A stretch of DNA of 64,000 nucleotides from Flavobacteriales bacterium (lineage in GTDB: Bacteria > Bacteroidota > Bacteroidia > Flavobacteriales > UBA7312). The notes beneath the pieces were generated by a model. The model saw only the letters and a program-made list of their open reading frames with translations. It searched no databases and was not told the DNA's origin. Shown piece by piece: positions 16,131 to 25,950 of this stretch. The stretch lies in assembly GCA_016779995.1 (NCBI GenBank), contig JADHMO010000006.1:59492-123491 (forward strand), written 5' to 3'. Every line of letters begins with the position of its first letter. The stretch's first letter is position 1. The translations under genes were made by a program, and so were the position numbers.

Positions 16131-17600
16131 TTAATTTTTCACTTCCCAAGAACTACCATCACTTCCGTCACGGACTTCTATGTTTAGCTTTTTCAGTTCA
16201 TCTCGAATAAGGTCTGCACTCGTCCAATCTTTATTGGCTTTGGCATTTCCTCTTAGCTGAAGAATGATGTTCATTACCTCTTTGGTCAAGTCATTGCCTT
16301 TGGTATCTTGGTCTTCTTGTAAGCCTAAAATATTGAATACAAAGGTGTCAAATAATTGATTGAGTTGTTGTATGTCTTCTTTTGTAAGTTGTTCGTCACC
16401 TGCTTTTGCTGAATTGACAATACGTACGGCTTCAAATAAATGAGCAATAAGAATAGGCGTATTGAAATCGTCATTCATAGCTTTGTAGCACTTTTCTTCT
16501 AAGGCTTTGATATCTACAGTGCTTTCGGCACTTGCCTTTAGACTTTGCAATGTAGTTGTGGCATTCAACAGTTTACTCATGCCTTTTTCGGCAGCCTGTA
16601 AAGCATCGTTTGAAAAGTCCAATGGACTACGATAGTGTGCTTGTAAAATAAAAAAGCGTACTGTCATGGGGTGGTAGGCACGTTCTAATAAATCGTGGCT
16701 ACCACTAAAAAATTCTTCAAGGTTGATGAAGTTGCCCAAGGACTTGCCCATCTTTTGTCCATTGATGGTAATCATATTATTGTGCATCCAATATTTTGCG
16801 GGGTCACATTTGTTACAAGCGTTAGATTGGGCTATTTCTGCTTCGTGATGTGGAAAGACTAAGTCCATACCACCACCGTGAATATCAAAGGTATCGCCTA
16901 AGTATTTGCTGCTCATAGCCGAACACTCTAAGTGCCAACCTGGAAAGCCATCTCCCCAAGGTGAGGGCCAACGCATAATGTGTTCTGGAGAGGCCTTTTT
17001 CCATATAGCAAAATCTACAGGACTTTTCTTTTCGCTTTGTCCTTCTAGAGCTCTTGTATTTTCTAAAGTATCTTCTAAGTTTCTGCCTGAAAGTTTCCCA
17101 TATGGGAAATCCTCATTGTATTTGTTGACATCTAAATAAACCGAGCCATTGACTTCATAAGCATAGCCGTTGTTAAGAATGGATTTAACCATCTCAATTT
17201 GTTCAATAATATGTCCTGTTGCTCGTGGTTCTATAGAAGGAGGCAAACAATTTAAAGCCTCTACTGCCTTATGGTATTTGATGGTATAAAACTGCACCAC
17301 CTCCATAGGCTCTAGTTGTTCTAATCGTGCTTTTTTAGCAATTTTATCTTCCCCTTCATCGGCATCGTCTACCAAGTGTCCTGCATCGGTAATGTTTCGC
17401 ACATATCTCACTTTAAGCCCTAAATGCTGAAGGTAGCGAAAGACAACGTCGAAAGTTATAGATGGTCTAGCGTGTCCCAAGTGCGGTTCGCCATAAACGG
17501 TTGGTCCACAGACGTACATACCTACGTGACTAGCAAGTAAAGGGGTAAAGACTTCTTTTTGACGACTAAGCGTATTATAAATGTGTAAATCCAAACTCAT
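16131..17600 (-). CDS. cysS: Cysteinyl-tRNA synthetase
   Basis: This 489-aa class I aminoacyl-tRNA synthetase charges tRNA-Cys in the cytosol. It shows the zinc-cysteine and HIGH region [18 protein letters not shown] (near residue 30), the further zinc ligands HLECSAM and [12 protein letters not shown], and the KMSKS equivalent KMGKSLGN. The C-terminal helical anticodon domain is present, so the gene is full length. It lies 6 bases after the tdh-like gene and is followed directly by the M28 lipoprotein gene, so the three may be co-transcribed. Confidence 0.95.
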   Translation of the reverse strand: MSLDLHIYNTLSRQKEVFTPLLASHVGMYVCGPTVYGEPHLGHARPSITFDVVFRYLQHLGLKVRYVRNITDAGHLVDDADEGEDKIAKKARLEQLEPMEVVQFYTIKYHKAVEALNCLPPSIEPRATGHIIEQIEMVKSILNNGYAYEVNGSVYLDVNKYNEDFPYGKLSGRNLEDTLENTRALEGQSEKKSPVDFAIWKKASPEHIMRWPSPWGDGFPGWHLECSAMSSKYLGDTFDIHGGGMDLVFPHHEAEIAQSNACNKCDPAKYWMHNNMITINGQKMGKSLGNFINLEEFFSGSHDLLERAYHPMTVRFFILQAHYRSPLDFSNDALQAAEKGMSKLLNATTTLQSLKASAESTVDIKALEEKCYKAMNDDFNTPILIAHLFEAVRIVNSAKAGDEQLTKEDIQQLNQLFDTFVFNILGLQEDQDTKGNDLTKEVMNIILQLRGNAKANKDWTSADLIRDELKKLNIEVRDGSDGSSWEVKN

Positions 17601-17606
17601 TTTGGG

Positions 17607-18563
17607 TTATTCGGTAATTAGTGTTTCAATGTTCTTCAGCATATCCGAAGTCATTTCTTGCAAATTAACGGAACTTTTCCAATTCCAATCCTTTAAAGCT
17701 ACAGAATCATCAATATTTTGCGGCCAACTGTCAGCAATAGCTTGTCGGTAGTCGCTTTTGTAATGCATTTCAAATTCTGGAATATGCTTTTTTATCTCTT
17801 GGGCCAACTCTTTTGGGCTAAAACTCAAACCAGCAATATTGTATGAAGAACGTATTTTAATATGCTCTGCTTCTGCGTCCATAATTTCTAAGGTTGCTCG
17901 AATAGCATCGTTCATATACATCATCGGTAGTGTGGTGTTTTCGCTTAAAAAACTCGTATAGCTTTTGTTTTTTATAGCCTCGTGAAAAATATGAACGGCA
18001 TAATCGGTTGTGCCACCACCCGGTTGTGATTTCCATCCTATAAGTCCAGGGTATCGAACACTTCTCACATCAATATTAAACTTTTGATGGTAGTATTCAC
18101 ACCATCGTTCCCCTGCTAATTTACTGATACCATAAACCGTGTTAGGTTCCATTATGGTACGCTGAGGGGTCATGATACGTGGCGTTGTTGGTCCAAAAAC
18201 AGCAATTGAACTGGGCCAAAAAATCTTTTTAATGTGTTTCTCTTTAGCAAGGTCTAAAACGTGAGAAAGGGAGCGCATATTCAAACTCCAACCCAATTCT
18301 ATATTTTGTTCGGCGGTTGCCGAAAGCAAAGCTGCCAAAAGATAAACTTGAGTCACTTGATATTTTTTGACGATTTCAAACAACAATTTTTTATCCATTA
18401 TATCTAGCACCTCGAAAGGACCAGATTGTAAATTATCGTCCGATTTTATTGGTCGAATATCTGAGGCAATGACATTGGAGTTGCCGTAAGTAAGTCTGAG
18501 AGTACTTACCAATTCTGTACCGATTTGGCCAGAAGAACCGATTACTAATATGGTGTCTTTCAT
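17607..18563 (-). CDS. L-threonine 3-dehydrogenase, SDR/epimerase type
   Basis: From MKDTILVIG the product is 318 aa, the usual length of the extended-SDR threonine dehydrogenases. Visible marks are the nucleotide loop GSSGQIGTEL (residues 7-16), the YGISKLAGE catalytic Y-xxx-K, and the SVRYPGLIGW segment typical of this subgroup, which oxidises threonine to 2-amino-3-ketobutyrate. A longer frame reaches 18629, but a promoter box TATATTTG (18591 to 18584 on minus) lies between the two starts, so 18563 is chosen. It is divergent from trhO and followed after 6 bases by cysS. Confidence 0.8.
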   Translation of the reverse strand: MKDTILVIGSSGQIGTELVSTLRLTYGNSNVIASDIRPIKSDDNLQSGPFEVLDIMDKKLLFEIVKKYQVTQVYLLAALLSATAEQNIELGWSLNMRSLSHVLDLAKEKHIKKIFWPSSIAVFGPTTPRIMTPQRTIMEPNTVYGISKLAGERWCEYYHQKFNIDVRSVRYPGLIGWKSQPGGGTTDYAVHIFHEAIKNKSYTSFLSENTTLPMMYMNDAIRATLEIMDAEAEHIKIRSSYNIAGLSFSPKELAQEIKKHIPEFEMHYKSDYRQAIADSWPQNIDDSVALKDWNWKSSVNLQEMTSDMLKNIETLITE

Positions 18564-18583
18564 GTGGAGCTTAAAATATTTTA

Positions 18584-18653
18584 CAAATATAGCATTTAGT
18601 GCATACCTATGACTCAAATCATCTTTCATTTCCTATTTCTTTGTGTACCTTTG
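18584..18653. promoter_or_regulatory. Divergent promoters for tdh-like gene and trhO
   Basis: Minus strand: TTTG (18618 to 18615) and TATATTTG (18591 to 18584), spacing 23 nt. Plus strand: TACCTTTG (18646-18653), 19 bases before the trhO start at 18673. Both -7 boxes match TAnnTTTG exactly. Confidence 0.6.
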
Positions 18654-18672
18654 GCGAAAGAAAATTTGCTTA

Positions 18673-19725
18673 ATGGATCCGAATGCACATAAGAAAGGTT
18701 TGCGTAACAAGCTGAGCAAGGAACAAGCCCTAAAGAAGCTAGAATCTGAGAAGTTTTTCAGAAAAACGCTTTCTTTTTATCGCTATGTTATCCTAGATAG
18801 TCCCGAGCAGTTTAGAGATAAATTGTTTAAAGATTGGGGCGACTTAGATTGTTTAGGAAGGATTTATGTTGCTAGAGAAGGTATAAATGCCCAAATGAAT
18901 GTGCCTGAGCACCATTGGGAACAATTTATTGCGACACTGAACAAGTATGAGGAGTTTAAACATATTCCCCTCAAAATTGCTGTTGAAGATGATGGTAAAT
19001 CGTTTTATAAACTCACCATTAAAGTAAGGGAACAAATTGTGGCGGATGGTTTGCCTATTGACGAATACGACGTGACGAATGTTGGTCAGCACCTTGATGC
19101 TAAACAGTGGAATGATGCCATAGAACAAGGAGCGATAGTCGTGGATATGCGAAATCACTACGAAAGTGAAATTGGACATTTTGAAAATGCTATCTGCCCA
19201 CAATCGGAGACCTTTAGAGAAGAATTGCCTGAAGTAAAAGATATGTTGAAAGGGCAAGAGGATAAAAAAGTTTTGCTGTATTGTACTGGTGGTATTCGTT
19301 GCGAAAAGACTTCAGCATACCTCAAGCATCACGGCTTTAAAGATGTCAATCAATTGCATGGAGGAATCATTGATTATGCACGACAGTTAGATGAAAATGA
19401 GGACTTAGACAATAAATTTAAAGGTAAAAACTTTGTTTTTGATGAGCGTTTGTCTGAACGCATAAGTAACGATATAATTAGCAGTTGCCATCAGTGTGGT
19501 GAGCCTTCGGATACACACGTCAATTGCAACAATGTCAATTGTAACTTATTGTTTATTCAATGCGATAGTTGTCAAGAAAAACATCAGCAATGTTGTTCTT
19601 CAGATTGTTTAGATATCATTCAATTACCTCAAGAAGAACAACAGAAATTGCGTCAAGGAATAGAAAATAAAAAGCGTTTTCATAGCCATCAAAAAGTGGA
19701 TTTATCAAAAGCTTTTAAAAAATAA
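18673..19725 (+). CDS. trhO: tRNA uridine(34) hydroxylase, rhodanese family (TrhO/YceA)
   Basis: This 350-aa protein has an N-terminal ferredoxin-like domain (FYRYVILDSPEQFRDK, IYVAREGINAQMN), then a rhodanese domain with active-site C204 in LYCTGGIRCEKTSAYL. A C-terminal cysteine-rich segment (SSCHQCGEPSDTHVNC and later CxxC and CC pairs) probably binds zinc. The family makes 5-hydroxyuridine at the wobble position of certain tRNAs using oxygen. The start MDPNAHKKG is chosen because a promoter box at 18646-18653 lies downstream of the earlier possible Met. It is followed after 31 bases by hmgA, though a functional link is not evident. Confidence 0.88.
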   Translation: MDPNAHKKGLRNKLSKEQALKKLESEKFFRKTLSFYRYVILDSPEQFRDKLFKDWGDLDCLGRIYVAREGINAQMNVPEHHWEQFIATLNKYEEFKHIPLKIAVEDDGKSFYKLTIKVREQIVADGLPIDEYDVTNVGQHLDAKQWNDAIEQGAIVVDMRNHYESEIGHFENAICPQSETFREELPEVKDMLKGQEDKKVLLYCTGGIRCEKTSAYLKHHGFKDVNQLHGGIIDYARQLDENEDLDNKFKGKNFVFDERLSERISNDIISSCHQCGEPSDTHVNCNNVNCNLLFIQCDSCQEKHQQCCSSDCLDIIQLPQEEQQKLRQGIENKKRFHSHQKVDLSKAFKK

Positions 19726-19756
19726 TTTTTTTTATAACTTACTAAAAAATTAAACT

Positions 19757-20914
19757 ATGCCATTTTATCACAAATTAGGGAAGATACCCCACAAAAGACA
19801 TACCGTTTTTTCTAAACCAGAAGGCGGCATGTATTATGAGCAATTATTTGGGACAGTCGGCTTTGACGGTATGTCTTCTTTACTATACCATACTCACCGA
19901 CCGACAATGGTTAAAGACATCATAGGAGCAAAAGATATTAGCCCCAAAATTGCAGTTGAAAAAAACCTGAAGTCACTAAGTTTGAAAGGCTTTAATGTAA
20001 AGCCTACTGCCGACTATTTAGAAAGTAGAATCGCTGTACTTATTAACAACGATTGTCACATTTCATTGGCTGCACCTCAGCAATCTATGACGGATTATTT
20101 TTATAAAAATGCCGATTGCGATGAGATGGTATTCGTTCACAAAGGAACAGGAACTTTACGCACCATCGTAGGTAACCTAAAGTACGGGCCTGGCGATTAT
20201 CTGATGATACCTCGAGGTATGATATACGCCTTTCAATTCGACACTGAAGACAACCGACTTTTCATTGTTGAGTCAACCAGTCCAATGTATACGCCAAAGC
20301 GTTATCGTAACTGGTTTGGTCAGTTGTTAGAGCATTCTCCTTTTTGTGAGCGTGATTTACGTCAGCCTCAAGATTTAGAAACTCACGATGAATTGGGTGA
20401 CTTTACTATGATGATAAAAAAGGAAGGGATGTTACACGAATACGTTTACGCTTCGCATCCTTTTGATGTTATTGGATGGGACGGTTACAATTACCCTTAT
20501 GCTTTTTCAATTCATGATTTTGAGCCTATAACTGGTCGAGTACATCAACCACCACCAGTCCATCAAACTTTTGAGGCTGCTGGTTTTGTAGTGTGTTCTT
20601 TCTGCCCTAGACTTTACGATTACCACCCTGAGGCTATACCAGCACCTTATAACCATTCGAATATTGATTCGGATGAGGTCTTGTATTATGTCGATGGTGA
20701 CTTCATGAGTAGAAATCATATAGAACAAGGGCAAATCACTTTACACCCTGCCGGTATTCCTCACGGGCCACACCCAGGGGCAGCGGAGCGCAGTATCGGA
20801 CAGACCGAAACAGAAGAACTGGCTGTAATGGTGGATACCTTTAAACCCCTAAAAGTAACTCAAGCAGCTATGGATTTAATAGACGGAGATTATCATCAAT
20901 CTTGGTTGGACTAA
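19757..20914 (+). CDS. hmgA: Homogentisate 1,2-dioxygenase
   Basis: This 385-aa cupin-fold iron dioxygenase opens the ring of homogentisate to maleylacetoacetate in tyrosine breakdown. The double cupin is visible: the first half with EMVFVHKGTGTLRTIVG and GDYLMIPRG, the second with HQTFEAAGFVVCSF and, near residues 335-342, HPAGIPHGPHPGAAE carrying metal ligands. Length is slightly shorter than the roughly 430-440 aa of proteobacterial and animal enzymes but usual for Bacteroidota. It is directly upstream of hppD (21-base gap), which supplies its substrate. Confidence 0.93.
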   Translation: MPFYHKLGKIPHKRHTVFSKPEGGMYYEQLFGTVGFDGMSSLLYHTHRPTMVKDIIGAKDISPKIAVEKNLKSLSLKGFNVKPTADYLESRIAVLINNDCHISLAAPQQSMTDYFYKNADCDEMVFVHKGTGTLRTIVGNLKYGPGDYLMIPRGMIYAFQFDTEDNRLFIVESTSPMYTPKRYRNWFGQLLEHSPFCERDLRQPQDLETHDELGDFTMMIKKEGMLHEYVYASHPFDVIGWDGYNYPYAFSIHDFEPITGRVHQPPPVHQTFEAAGFVVCSFCPRLYDYHPEAIPAPYNHSNIDSDEVLYYVDGDFMSRNHIEQGQITLHPAGIPHGPHPGAAERSIGQTETEELAVMVDTFKPLKVTQAAMDLIDGDYHQSWLD

Positions 20915-20935
20915 TAATTTATAAAACTTACAATT

Positions 20936-22099
20936 ATGTCAGCAGATATTAAAAATTTAAAAAACCTTCAAAACACAGAATACAGTTTAAAAAAGTTGTT
21001 CGATGATGCAGAAGATTTCTTACCCTTACTCGGAACAGATTATGTGGAGTTGTATGTGGGTAATGCCAAGCAGTCGGCTCATTTTTACAAAACAGCCTTT
21101 GGCTTTCAGTCAGAAGCTTATGCTGGACTGGAAACAGGGGTAAAAGACCGTGTTTCTTATGTTTTAAAACAAGACAAAATACGATTGGTATTGACTACAC
21201 CACTTACTGAAGGCGGGCCCATTAATGAACACATTAATAAGCACGGTGATGGCGTAAAGGTTGTTGCACTATGGGTAGAAGATGCTACTAAGGCTTGGGA
21301 AGAAACGACTAAGCGTGGTGCAAAGTCTTTTATGGAACCGACTGCTGAAGAAGACGACTTCGGCAAAGTGATTCGTTCTGGTATTCATACTTATGGCGAA
21401 ACAGTACACATCTTTGTAGAAAGAAAAGCCTATGATGGTGCCTTTTTACCGGGCTATAAAAAATGGGAAAGCCATTATAATCCAGCTCCTACAGGACTGA
21501 AATTCATTGATCATATGGTCGGTAATGTTGATTGGGATGAGATGAATACTTGGTGTGAGTTTTATGCCAAAGTGATGGGCTTCGCACAAATCATTTCTTT
21601 CGATGATAAGGATATCTCTACCGATTATACGGCACTCATGAGTAAAGTTATGAGTAATGGTAACGGACGTATTAAATTCCCGATTAACGAACCTGCTGAA
21701 GGTAAGAAGAAATCACAAATCGAAGAGTATATTGATTTTTATAATGGGCCAGGTGTTCAGCACATTGCTGTAGCTACCGATGATATTGTTGCTACTGTTT
21801 CGGCTATGCGTGACAGAGGGGTAGAGTTTTTGTATGTCCCTGACAATTACTACGATGACTTACTAGAAAGAGTAGGAGACATCGATGAAGATGTTGAAAT
21901 TCTTAAGCAACACGGTATTCTTATAGATAGAGACGATGAGGGTTATTTGTTACAACTGTTTACTAAGCCTGTTGTGGATAGACCTACTATGTTCTTCGAA
22001 ATCATTCAACGTAAAGGAGCTCAATCCTTTGGTAAAGGAAATTTCAAAGCTTTATTCGAGGCCATAGAAAGAGAACAAGGGAATAGAGGAACCTTATAA
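20936..22099 (+). CDS. hppD: 4-hydroxyphenylpyruvate dioxygenase
   Basis: This 387-aa non-heme iron dioxygenase converts 4-hydroxyphenylpyruvate to homogentisate. It has two vicinal-oxygen-chelate domains. The facial triad is visible as H193 (DHMVGNVD), H276 (VQHIAVATDD) and E355 (FFEIIQRKG), all in the second domain as expected. It forms a two-gene unit with hmgA and ends at a strong terminator. The fumarylacetoacetase and maleylacetoacetate isomerase needed to finish the pathway are not in this window. Confidence 0.95.
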   Translation: MSADIKNLKNLQNTEYSLKKLFDDAEDFLPLLGTDYVELYVGNAKQSAHFYKTAFGFQSEAYAGLETGVKDRVSYVLKQDKIRLVLTTPLTEGGPINEHINKHGDGVKVVALWVEDATKAWEETTKRGAKSFMEPTAEEDDFGKVIRSGIHTYGETVHIFVERKAYDGAFLPGYKKWESHYNPAPTGLKFIDHMVGNVDWDEMNTWCEFYAKVMGFAQIISFDDKDISTDYTALMSKVMSNGNGRIKFPINEPAEGKKKSQIEEYIDFYNGPGVQHIAVATDDIVATVSAMRDRGVEFLYVPDNYYDDLLERVGDIDEDVEILKQHGILIDRDDEGYLLQLFTKPVVDRPTMFFEIIQRKGAQSFGKGNFKALFEAIEREQGNRGTL

Positions 22100-22119
22100 A
22101 CCTCTGAATTCAAAGAATT

Positions 22120-22147
22120 AAAAAAGCCCCAATTTGGGGCTTTTTTT
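22120..22147. terminator. Bidirectional terminator between hppD and aspS
   Basis: The hairpin AAAAAAGCCCC / GGGGCTTTTTTT has a 5-nt loop (AATTT). A-run on one side and T-run on the other let it work for both convergent genes. Confidence 0.92.
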
Positions 22148-22164
22148 GCACATAAAATTTGATG

Positions 22165-23907
22165 TTATTTTAATTTTATATTCAGCTCGTCTAGTTGGGC
22201 ATTATCAATTTTTGATGGAGCATCTATCATAACGTCTCTTCCTGAGTTATTTTTTGGGAAAGCGATGAAGTCTCTAATACTTTCTTGACCACCAAAAAGC
22301 GAGCATAGTCTGTCAAAACCAAAGGCAATACCTCCGTGTGGTGGTGCGCCATATTCAAAGGCATTCATCAAAAATCCAAATTGGTCTTTGGCTTCTTCTT
22401 CCGTAAAGCCTAAGTGCTGAAACATTAATCGCTGTAATTCTTTGTCGTGAATACGGATAGAACCGCCGCCCAATTCTGTGCCATTCATGACCAAATCATA
22501 AGCATTGGCACGTACTGCACCTGGGTCACTCTCTAGCTTATCAATGTCGTGAGGTTTTGGCGAAGTGAAAGGGTGATGCATAGCGTGATAGCGTTCGCTT
22601 TCTTCGTCCCATTCTAATAATGGGAAATCGACTACCCAAAGCGGTGCGAATTCATCGGGCTTTCTTAGTCCCAACTGTTCAGCAACTTGCAAACGCAATT
22701 CGTTCATTTGTTTACGTAACTTATCGGTTTCACCAGACAATAAAAACATTAAGTCACCAGGCTCGGCATTCATTTTCTCTGCCCACTTGGCTAGGTCTTC
22801 TTGACTGAAAAATTTATCTACTGAAGATTTAAAAGTACCATCGGCATTGTATTTGCAATAGATAAGCCCTTTGGCACCAATTTGTGGTCGTTTTACATAG
22901 TCCGTCATAGCGTCCAATTGCTTACGACTCCATTCGGCACAACCTTTAGCACAAATACCAAGCACTAATTCGGCACTATCAAATACTACAAAATTATTTT
23001 GCTGAGTGACCCCATTCATTTCATTGAAGGTCATTTCAAAACGTATATCTGGCTTATCTGAACCGTATAGACGCATAGCATCGTCATAGGTCATTCTAGG
23101 AAACTTTTCTAGTTCAACGCCTTTTATTTCTTTCAAGAGGTGACGCGTTAAACCTTCAAACATATTGAGGATATCTTCTTGCTCAATGAAAGACATTTCG
23201 CAGTCTATCTGTGTAAATTCAGGCTGTCTGTCGGCTCTCAAATCTTCATCTCTAAAGCATTTTACGATTTGATAGTATTTGTCAATACCTCCGACCATAA
23301 GCAATTGCTTAAAGGTTTGGGGGGACTGAGGAAGGGCATAAAACTGACCTTCGTTCATACGAGATGGCACAATAAAATCACGCGCTCCTTCAGGGGTAGA
23401 TTTGATGAGGTAGGGGGTTTCTACTTCGATAAAATCTTGAGAGTCAAGATACTTTCTCGTTTCTGTAGAAAGTCGGTGTCTGAGTACAAGATTTTCTCTG
23501 ACGGGATTTCTACGAATATCTAAATAACGGTACTGCATACGTAAGTCATCACCGCCATCGGTTTTATCTTCAATTGTAAACGGTGGCGTTTTGGCACTAT
23601 TTAGTATGTTTAACTCTTGCACTTCTATTTCTATATCACCAGTAGGGATATTTTTATTTTTGCTAGAGCGTTCGATGACTTTACCACGAACCTGAATCAC
23701 ATATTCACGACCTAATTTTCTAGCTTGTAGGCACAAATCGGATTCCGTATCCATATTAAACGCCAGTTGAGTGATACCGTATCTATCTCTCAAATCGACA
23801 AAGGTCATTCCTCCTAAATCTCTAGTCTTTTGTACCCAGCCGCTAAGGGTTACTTCTTCTCCAATATGTCCCTGACGTAAATCGCCGCAATGATGTGTTC
23901 TTAACAT
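22165..23907 (-). CDS. aspS: Aspartyl-tRNA synthetase
   Basis: From [10 protein letters not shown] the product is 580 aa, a class II synthetase of bacterial type. It has an N-terminal OB-fold ([20 protein letters not shown]), motif 2 [18 protein letters not shown], the bacterial GAD insertion domain, and motif 3 [10 protein letters not shown] near the end. It charges tRNA-Asp; whether it discriminates against tRNA-Asn is not decided by eye, but a gatC gene 1 kb away shows the amidotransferase is present. The start at 23907 is preferred to 23931 because a promoter box TAATTTTG lies at 23936 to 23929 on the minus strand. Confidence 0.95.
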   Translation of the reverse strand: MLRTHHCGDLRQGHIGEEVTLSGWVQKTRDLGGMTFVDLRDRYGITQLAFNMDTESDLCLQARKLGREYVIQVRGKVIERSSKNKNIPTGDIEIEVQELNILNSAKTPPFTIEDKTDGGDDLRMQYRYLDIRRNPVRENLVLRHRLSTETRKYLDSQDFIEVETPYLIKSTPEGARDFIVPSRMNEGQFYALPQSPQTFKQLLMVGGIDKYYQIVKCFRDEDLRADRQPEFTQIDCEMSFIEQEDILNMFEGLTRHLLKEIKGVELEKFPRMTYDDAMRLYGSDKPDIRFEMTFNEMNGVTQQNNFVVFDSAELVLGICAKGCAEWSRKQLDAMTDYVKRPQIGAKGLIYCKYNADGTFKSSVDKFFSQEDLAKWAEKMNAEPGDLMFLLSGETDKLRKQMNELRLQVAEQLGLRKPDEFAPLWVVDFPLLEWDEESERYHAMHHPFTSPKPHDIDKLESDPGAVRANAYDLVMNGTELGGGSIRIHDKELQRLMFQHLGFTEEEAKDQFGFLMNAFEYGAPPHGGIAFGFDRLCSLFGGQESIRDFIAFPKNNSGRDVMIDAPSKIDNAQLDELNIKLK

Positions 23908-23928
23908 TATAGTTGTTTTACAAAGCGT

Positions 23929-23966
23929 CAAAATTACGATAATTTTGAATTAAAAAGCTACTTTTG
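23929..23966. promoter_or_regulatory. Back-to-back promoters of aspS and tadA
   Basis: TAATTTTG (23936 to 23929, minus) serves aspS; TACTTTTG (23959-23966, plus) serves tadA. Both match TAnnTTTG. The tadA ATG at 23971 lies 4 bases after its box, so that mRNA is likely leaderless. Confidence 0.55.
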
Positions 23967-23970
23967 CTAG

Positions 23971-24423
23971 ATGTTACAAGACCATTCTGACGACTATTTT
24001 ATGAAAAAGGCTTTGGCAGAAGCTCAAAAAGCCAAAGAATTAGATGAAGTACCAGTAGGTGCGGTAGTTGTTTGTGATAATCAAATTATTGCACGAGCTC
24101 ATAATTTTACCGAGCGTCTCAATGATGTTACGGCTCATGCCGAGATGCAAGCGTTTACTGCTGCTGCCGATTATTTAGGGGGCAAGTATTTGAATGAATG
24201 CACTCTTTATGTGACTTTAGAGCCATGCGTAATGTGTGCTGGAGCGTCTTATTGGACTCAGCTCAAAAAGATAGTTTTTGGGGCAAGTGATGAAAAACGA
24301 GGGTTTAGAGCGATGGCGGGACAGGTATTACACCCCAAGACAGAGCTAGTAGGTGGTGTAATGGAACAAGAGTGTAGCGAAATAATTCGTGATTTCTTTG
24401 TTAGTAAACGCCAACTGAAGTAA
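23971..24423 (+). CDS. tadA: tRNA-specific adenosine deaminase
   Basis: This 150-aa cytidine-deaminase-fold zinc enzyme converts adenosine 34 of tRNA-Arg to inosine. The zinc site is complete: H56-A-E58 (TAHAEMQAF), with E58 as the proton shuttle, and C86-V-M-C89 (EPCVMCAGA). The length fits TadA. The sequence NFTERLNDVTAHAE is typical of the family. A guanine-deaminase-type role is less likely given the size and motif spacing. It is divergent from aspS with a near-leaderless promoter, and followed after 24 bases by a bacilliredoxin gene that has its own promoter box. Confidence 0.9.
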   Translation: MLQDHSDDYFMKKALAEAQKAKELDEVPVGAVVVCDNQIIARAHNFTERLNDVTAHAEMQAFTAAADYLGGKYLNECTLYVTLEPCVMCAGASYWTQLKKIVFGASDEKRGFRAMAGQVLHPKTELVGGVMEQECSEIIRDFFVSKRQLK

Positions 24424-24428
24424 TTTTG
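24421..24428 (+). promoter_or_regulatory. -7 box of the bacilliredoxin gene
   Basis: TAATTTTG at 24421-24428 fits TAnnTTTG, overlaps the tadA stop codon (TAA 24421-24423), and lies 19 bases before the ATG at 24448. Confidence 0.45.
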
Positions 24429-24447
24429 CACCTCTAAATAAAAAATT

Positions 24448-24861
24448 ATGTATCCAGAAGAAATTTGTACTCCTATGCGCTTAGATTTGACCGAAGCAGG
24501 TTTTGAAGAAATGCGCAACGCTCAAGAAGTAGAGGCTGTTCTCTCCGAAAAGAGCGGCTCTGTCTTAGTTATGATAAATTCGGTATGCGGTTGCGCTGCT
24601 GGTAATGCTCGTCCGGCTGTTAAGATGGCGGCAAAACACAGCAAAGTGCCTAATAAATTAACGACTGTCTTTGCAGGACAAGACAAAGAGGCGGTAGCTA
24701 AAGTTAGAGATTACTGTTTGCCTTATCCTCCATCTTCGCCATCAATAGCTTTATTCAAAGATGGTGAGTTGGTTCACTTTATAGAAAGACATCATATAGA
24801 AGGTCGTCCAGCAGAAATGATAGCTGAAAACCTCATGCAGGCTTTTGACGAAAACTGTTAA
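24448..24861 (+). CDS. Bacilliredoxin (BrxA/BrxB, YphP/YqiW family)
   Basis: This 137-aa protein has a thioredoxin-like fold with the family's characteristic C47-G-C49 motif in NSVCGCAAGNARPAV. In Firmicutes these proteins remove bacillithiol from oxidised proteins; in Bacteroidota the same family is widespread and probably does the same de-thiolation. The end (SIALFKDGELVHFIERHHIEGRP) matches the family. It is cytosolic, with no signal peptide. It converges with gatC (3-base gap). Confidence 0.88.
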   Translation: MYPEEICTPMRLDLTEAGFEEMRNAQEVEAVLSEKSGSVLVMINSVCGCAAGNARPAVKMAAKHSKVPNKLTTVFAGQDKEAVAKVRDYCLPYPPSSPSIALFKDGELVHFIERHHIEGRPAEMIAENLMQAFDENC

Positions 24862-24864
24862 GGG

Positions 24865-25155
24865 CTACTTTTTTAATACCGTAGGCACTTTGAAATAATC
24901 CGAGTCTTTATCCGGAGCATTTTTAAGTGCCTTTTCTTTAGGCAGATGTTCAGCGACTTTATCTTCCCTCAGCTTATTGACTTCCTCATTGATATAGACT
25001 AAAGGTTCGATATCATCGGTATTCAGAGTATTTAACTCATCGACAAAGGCTAAGATTTTATTTAAATCTTGTTCCATTTTGTTTTTTGCTTCTTGGCTGA
25101 AATCTAGCTGACTGAGTTTAGCTAGTTTTTCAATTAGTGTTTGGTCAATTTTCAT
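24865..25155 (-). CDS. gatC: Asp-tRNA(Asn)/Glu-tRNA(Gln) amidotransferase subunit C
   Basis: This 96-aa small subunit of the GatCAB complex corrects Glu-tRNA-Gln and/or Asp-tRNA-Asn by transamidation. The N-terminal IEKLAKLSQLDFS and the C-terminal ALKNAPDKDSDYFKVPTVLKK are diagnostic for GatC. Its presence implies that tRNA-Gln (one such gene is at the right end of the window) or tRNA-Asn is charged indirectly. It overlaps the 3' end of the acyltransferase gene by 11 bases and is probably co-transcribed with it. GatA and GatB are outside the window. Confidence 0.92.
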   Translation of the reverse strand: MKIDQTLIEKLAKLSQLDFSQEAKNKMEQDLNKILAFVDELNTLNTDDIEPLVYINEEVNKLREDKVAEHLPKEKALKNAPDKDSDYFKVPTVLKK

Positions 25156-25876
25156 ATCGAATCAATTCCTTTTCAATGGTGTTAAATACTTTATTTTTTA
25201 GGTCTTCTATGCTGTAAGTCGAGCAATTGTCAATGGGTTGATGAATGGTTATTCTAGCCCTTTGCGGTTTTCCTTTCATGTACTGAACGGGAAAAATATG
25301 CTTGTTGTCGGCAAAGGTAATAGGAATTATGCTAACATTCTGTTCTACTGCCAACCTAAAAGGGCCATTTTTGAATTTTCCTAAGCGTAAACTTTCTTTT
25401 ACAATGCCGCCCTCAGGAAAAATAACCATATTCTGTCCGTCTTTTATCTTTTGTCCAGCTTGTTCAAAAGCAGCATACGAATTTCTCAAACTTGCTCGAT
25501 TGACCAAAACATTAAAGCGTTTGTAATAGTAGCCAAAGATGGGGTATTTGCTGATAGAGTCTTTACCAATGAATGCGATGGGCTTTTTACTCAAAAAAAA
25601 CATCATTGGAATATCAATCGTTGAGGTGTGATTGCTACAAAACAGATATTGTTTTTTAGGGTCTAGCTTATATTCTTTGTTGACTTTTGGAAATATACCA
25701 CTGGCATACATCATGAATTTACTGATACGGTGTAAAAAGAAATAAAGGACAGGGTAAAACTTAGGACTTAGCGTCATGAAAATAGTAATCGGCAATAGGA
25801 TAAGAAAGGGTATGGCAAAGCATAGTGCAAACCATAATCGCCACAATAAGCTGAGTATCCCTTTTATTATCTTCAT
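25145..25876 (-). CDS. 1-acyl-sn-glycerol-3-phosphate acyltransferase (PlsC family)
   Basis: From MKIIKGILSL the product is 243 aa, a membrane-associated acyltransferase that makes phosphatidic acid from lysophosphatidic acid. The catalytic NHTSTID (HxxxxD) block is near residue 78, and the glycerophosphate-binding VIFPEGGI near residue 155. A strong hydrophobic N-terminus (two adjacent helices) anchors it to the inner membrane. An alternative start four codons upstream at 25888 (MFALMKII) is possible. Related acyltransferases of ornithine-lipid synthesis share the motifs, so substrate is not certain. Confidence 0.87.
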   Translation of the reverse strand: MKIIKGILSLLWRLWFALCFAIPFLILLPITIFMTLSPKFYPVLYFFLHRISKFMMYASGIFPKVNKEYKLDPKKQYLFCSNHTSTIDIPMMFFLSKKPIAFIGKDSISKYPIFGYYYKRFNVLVNRASLRNSYAAFEQAGQKIKDGQNMVIFPEGGIVKESLRLGKFKNGPFRLAVEQNVSIIPITFADNKHIFPVQYMKGKPQRARITIHQPIDNCSTYSIEDLKNKVFNTIEKELIRYEN

Positions 25877-25950
25877 AAGAGCAAACAAAAATAGCTAATT
25901 AGATGGCATATTTACAGCAATTCTTATTTTTACACTCTAAAATTTAACGC

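Noticed and set aside
18853..19257. 134-aa open frame on the minus strand
   Set aside because: It is antisense to the well-supported trhO gene and has no family features.
23179..23523. 114-aa open frame on the plus strand
   Set aside because: It is antisense to aspS motif regions; the aspS reading is certain.
24865..25155. Truncated GatC
   Set aside because: Length of 96 aa and the complete C-terminal motif are normal for the subunit.
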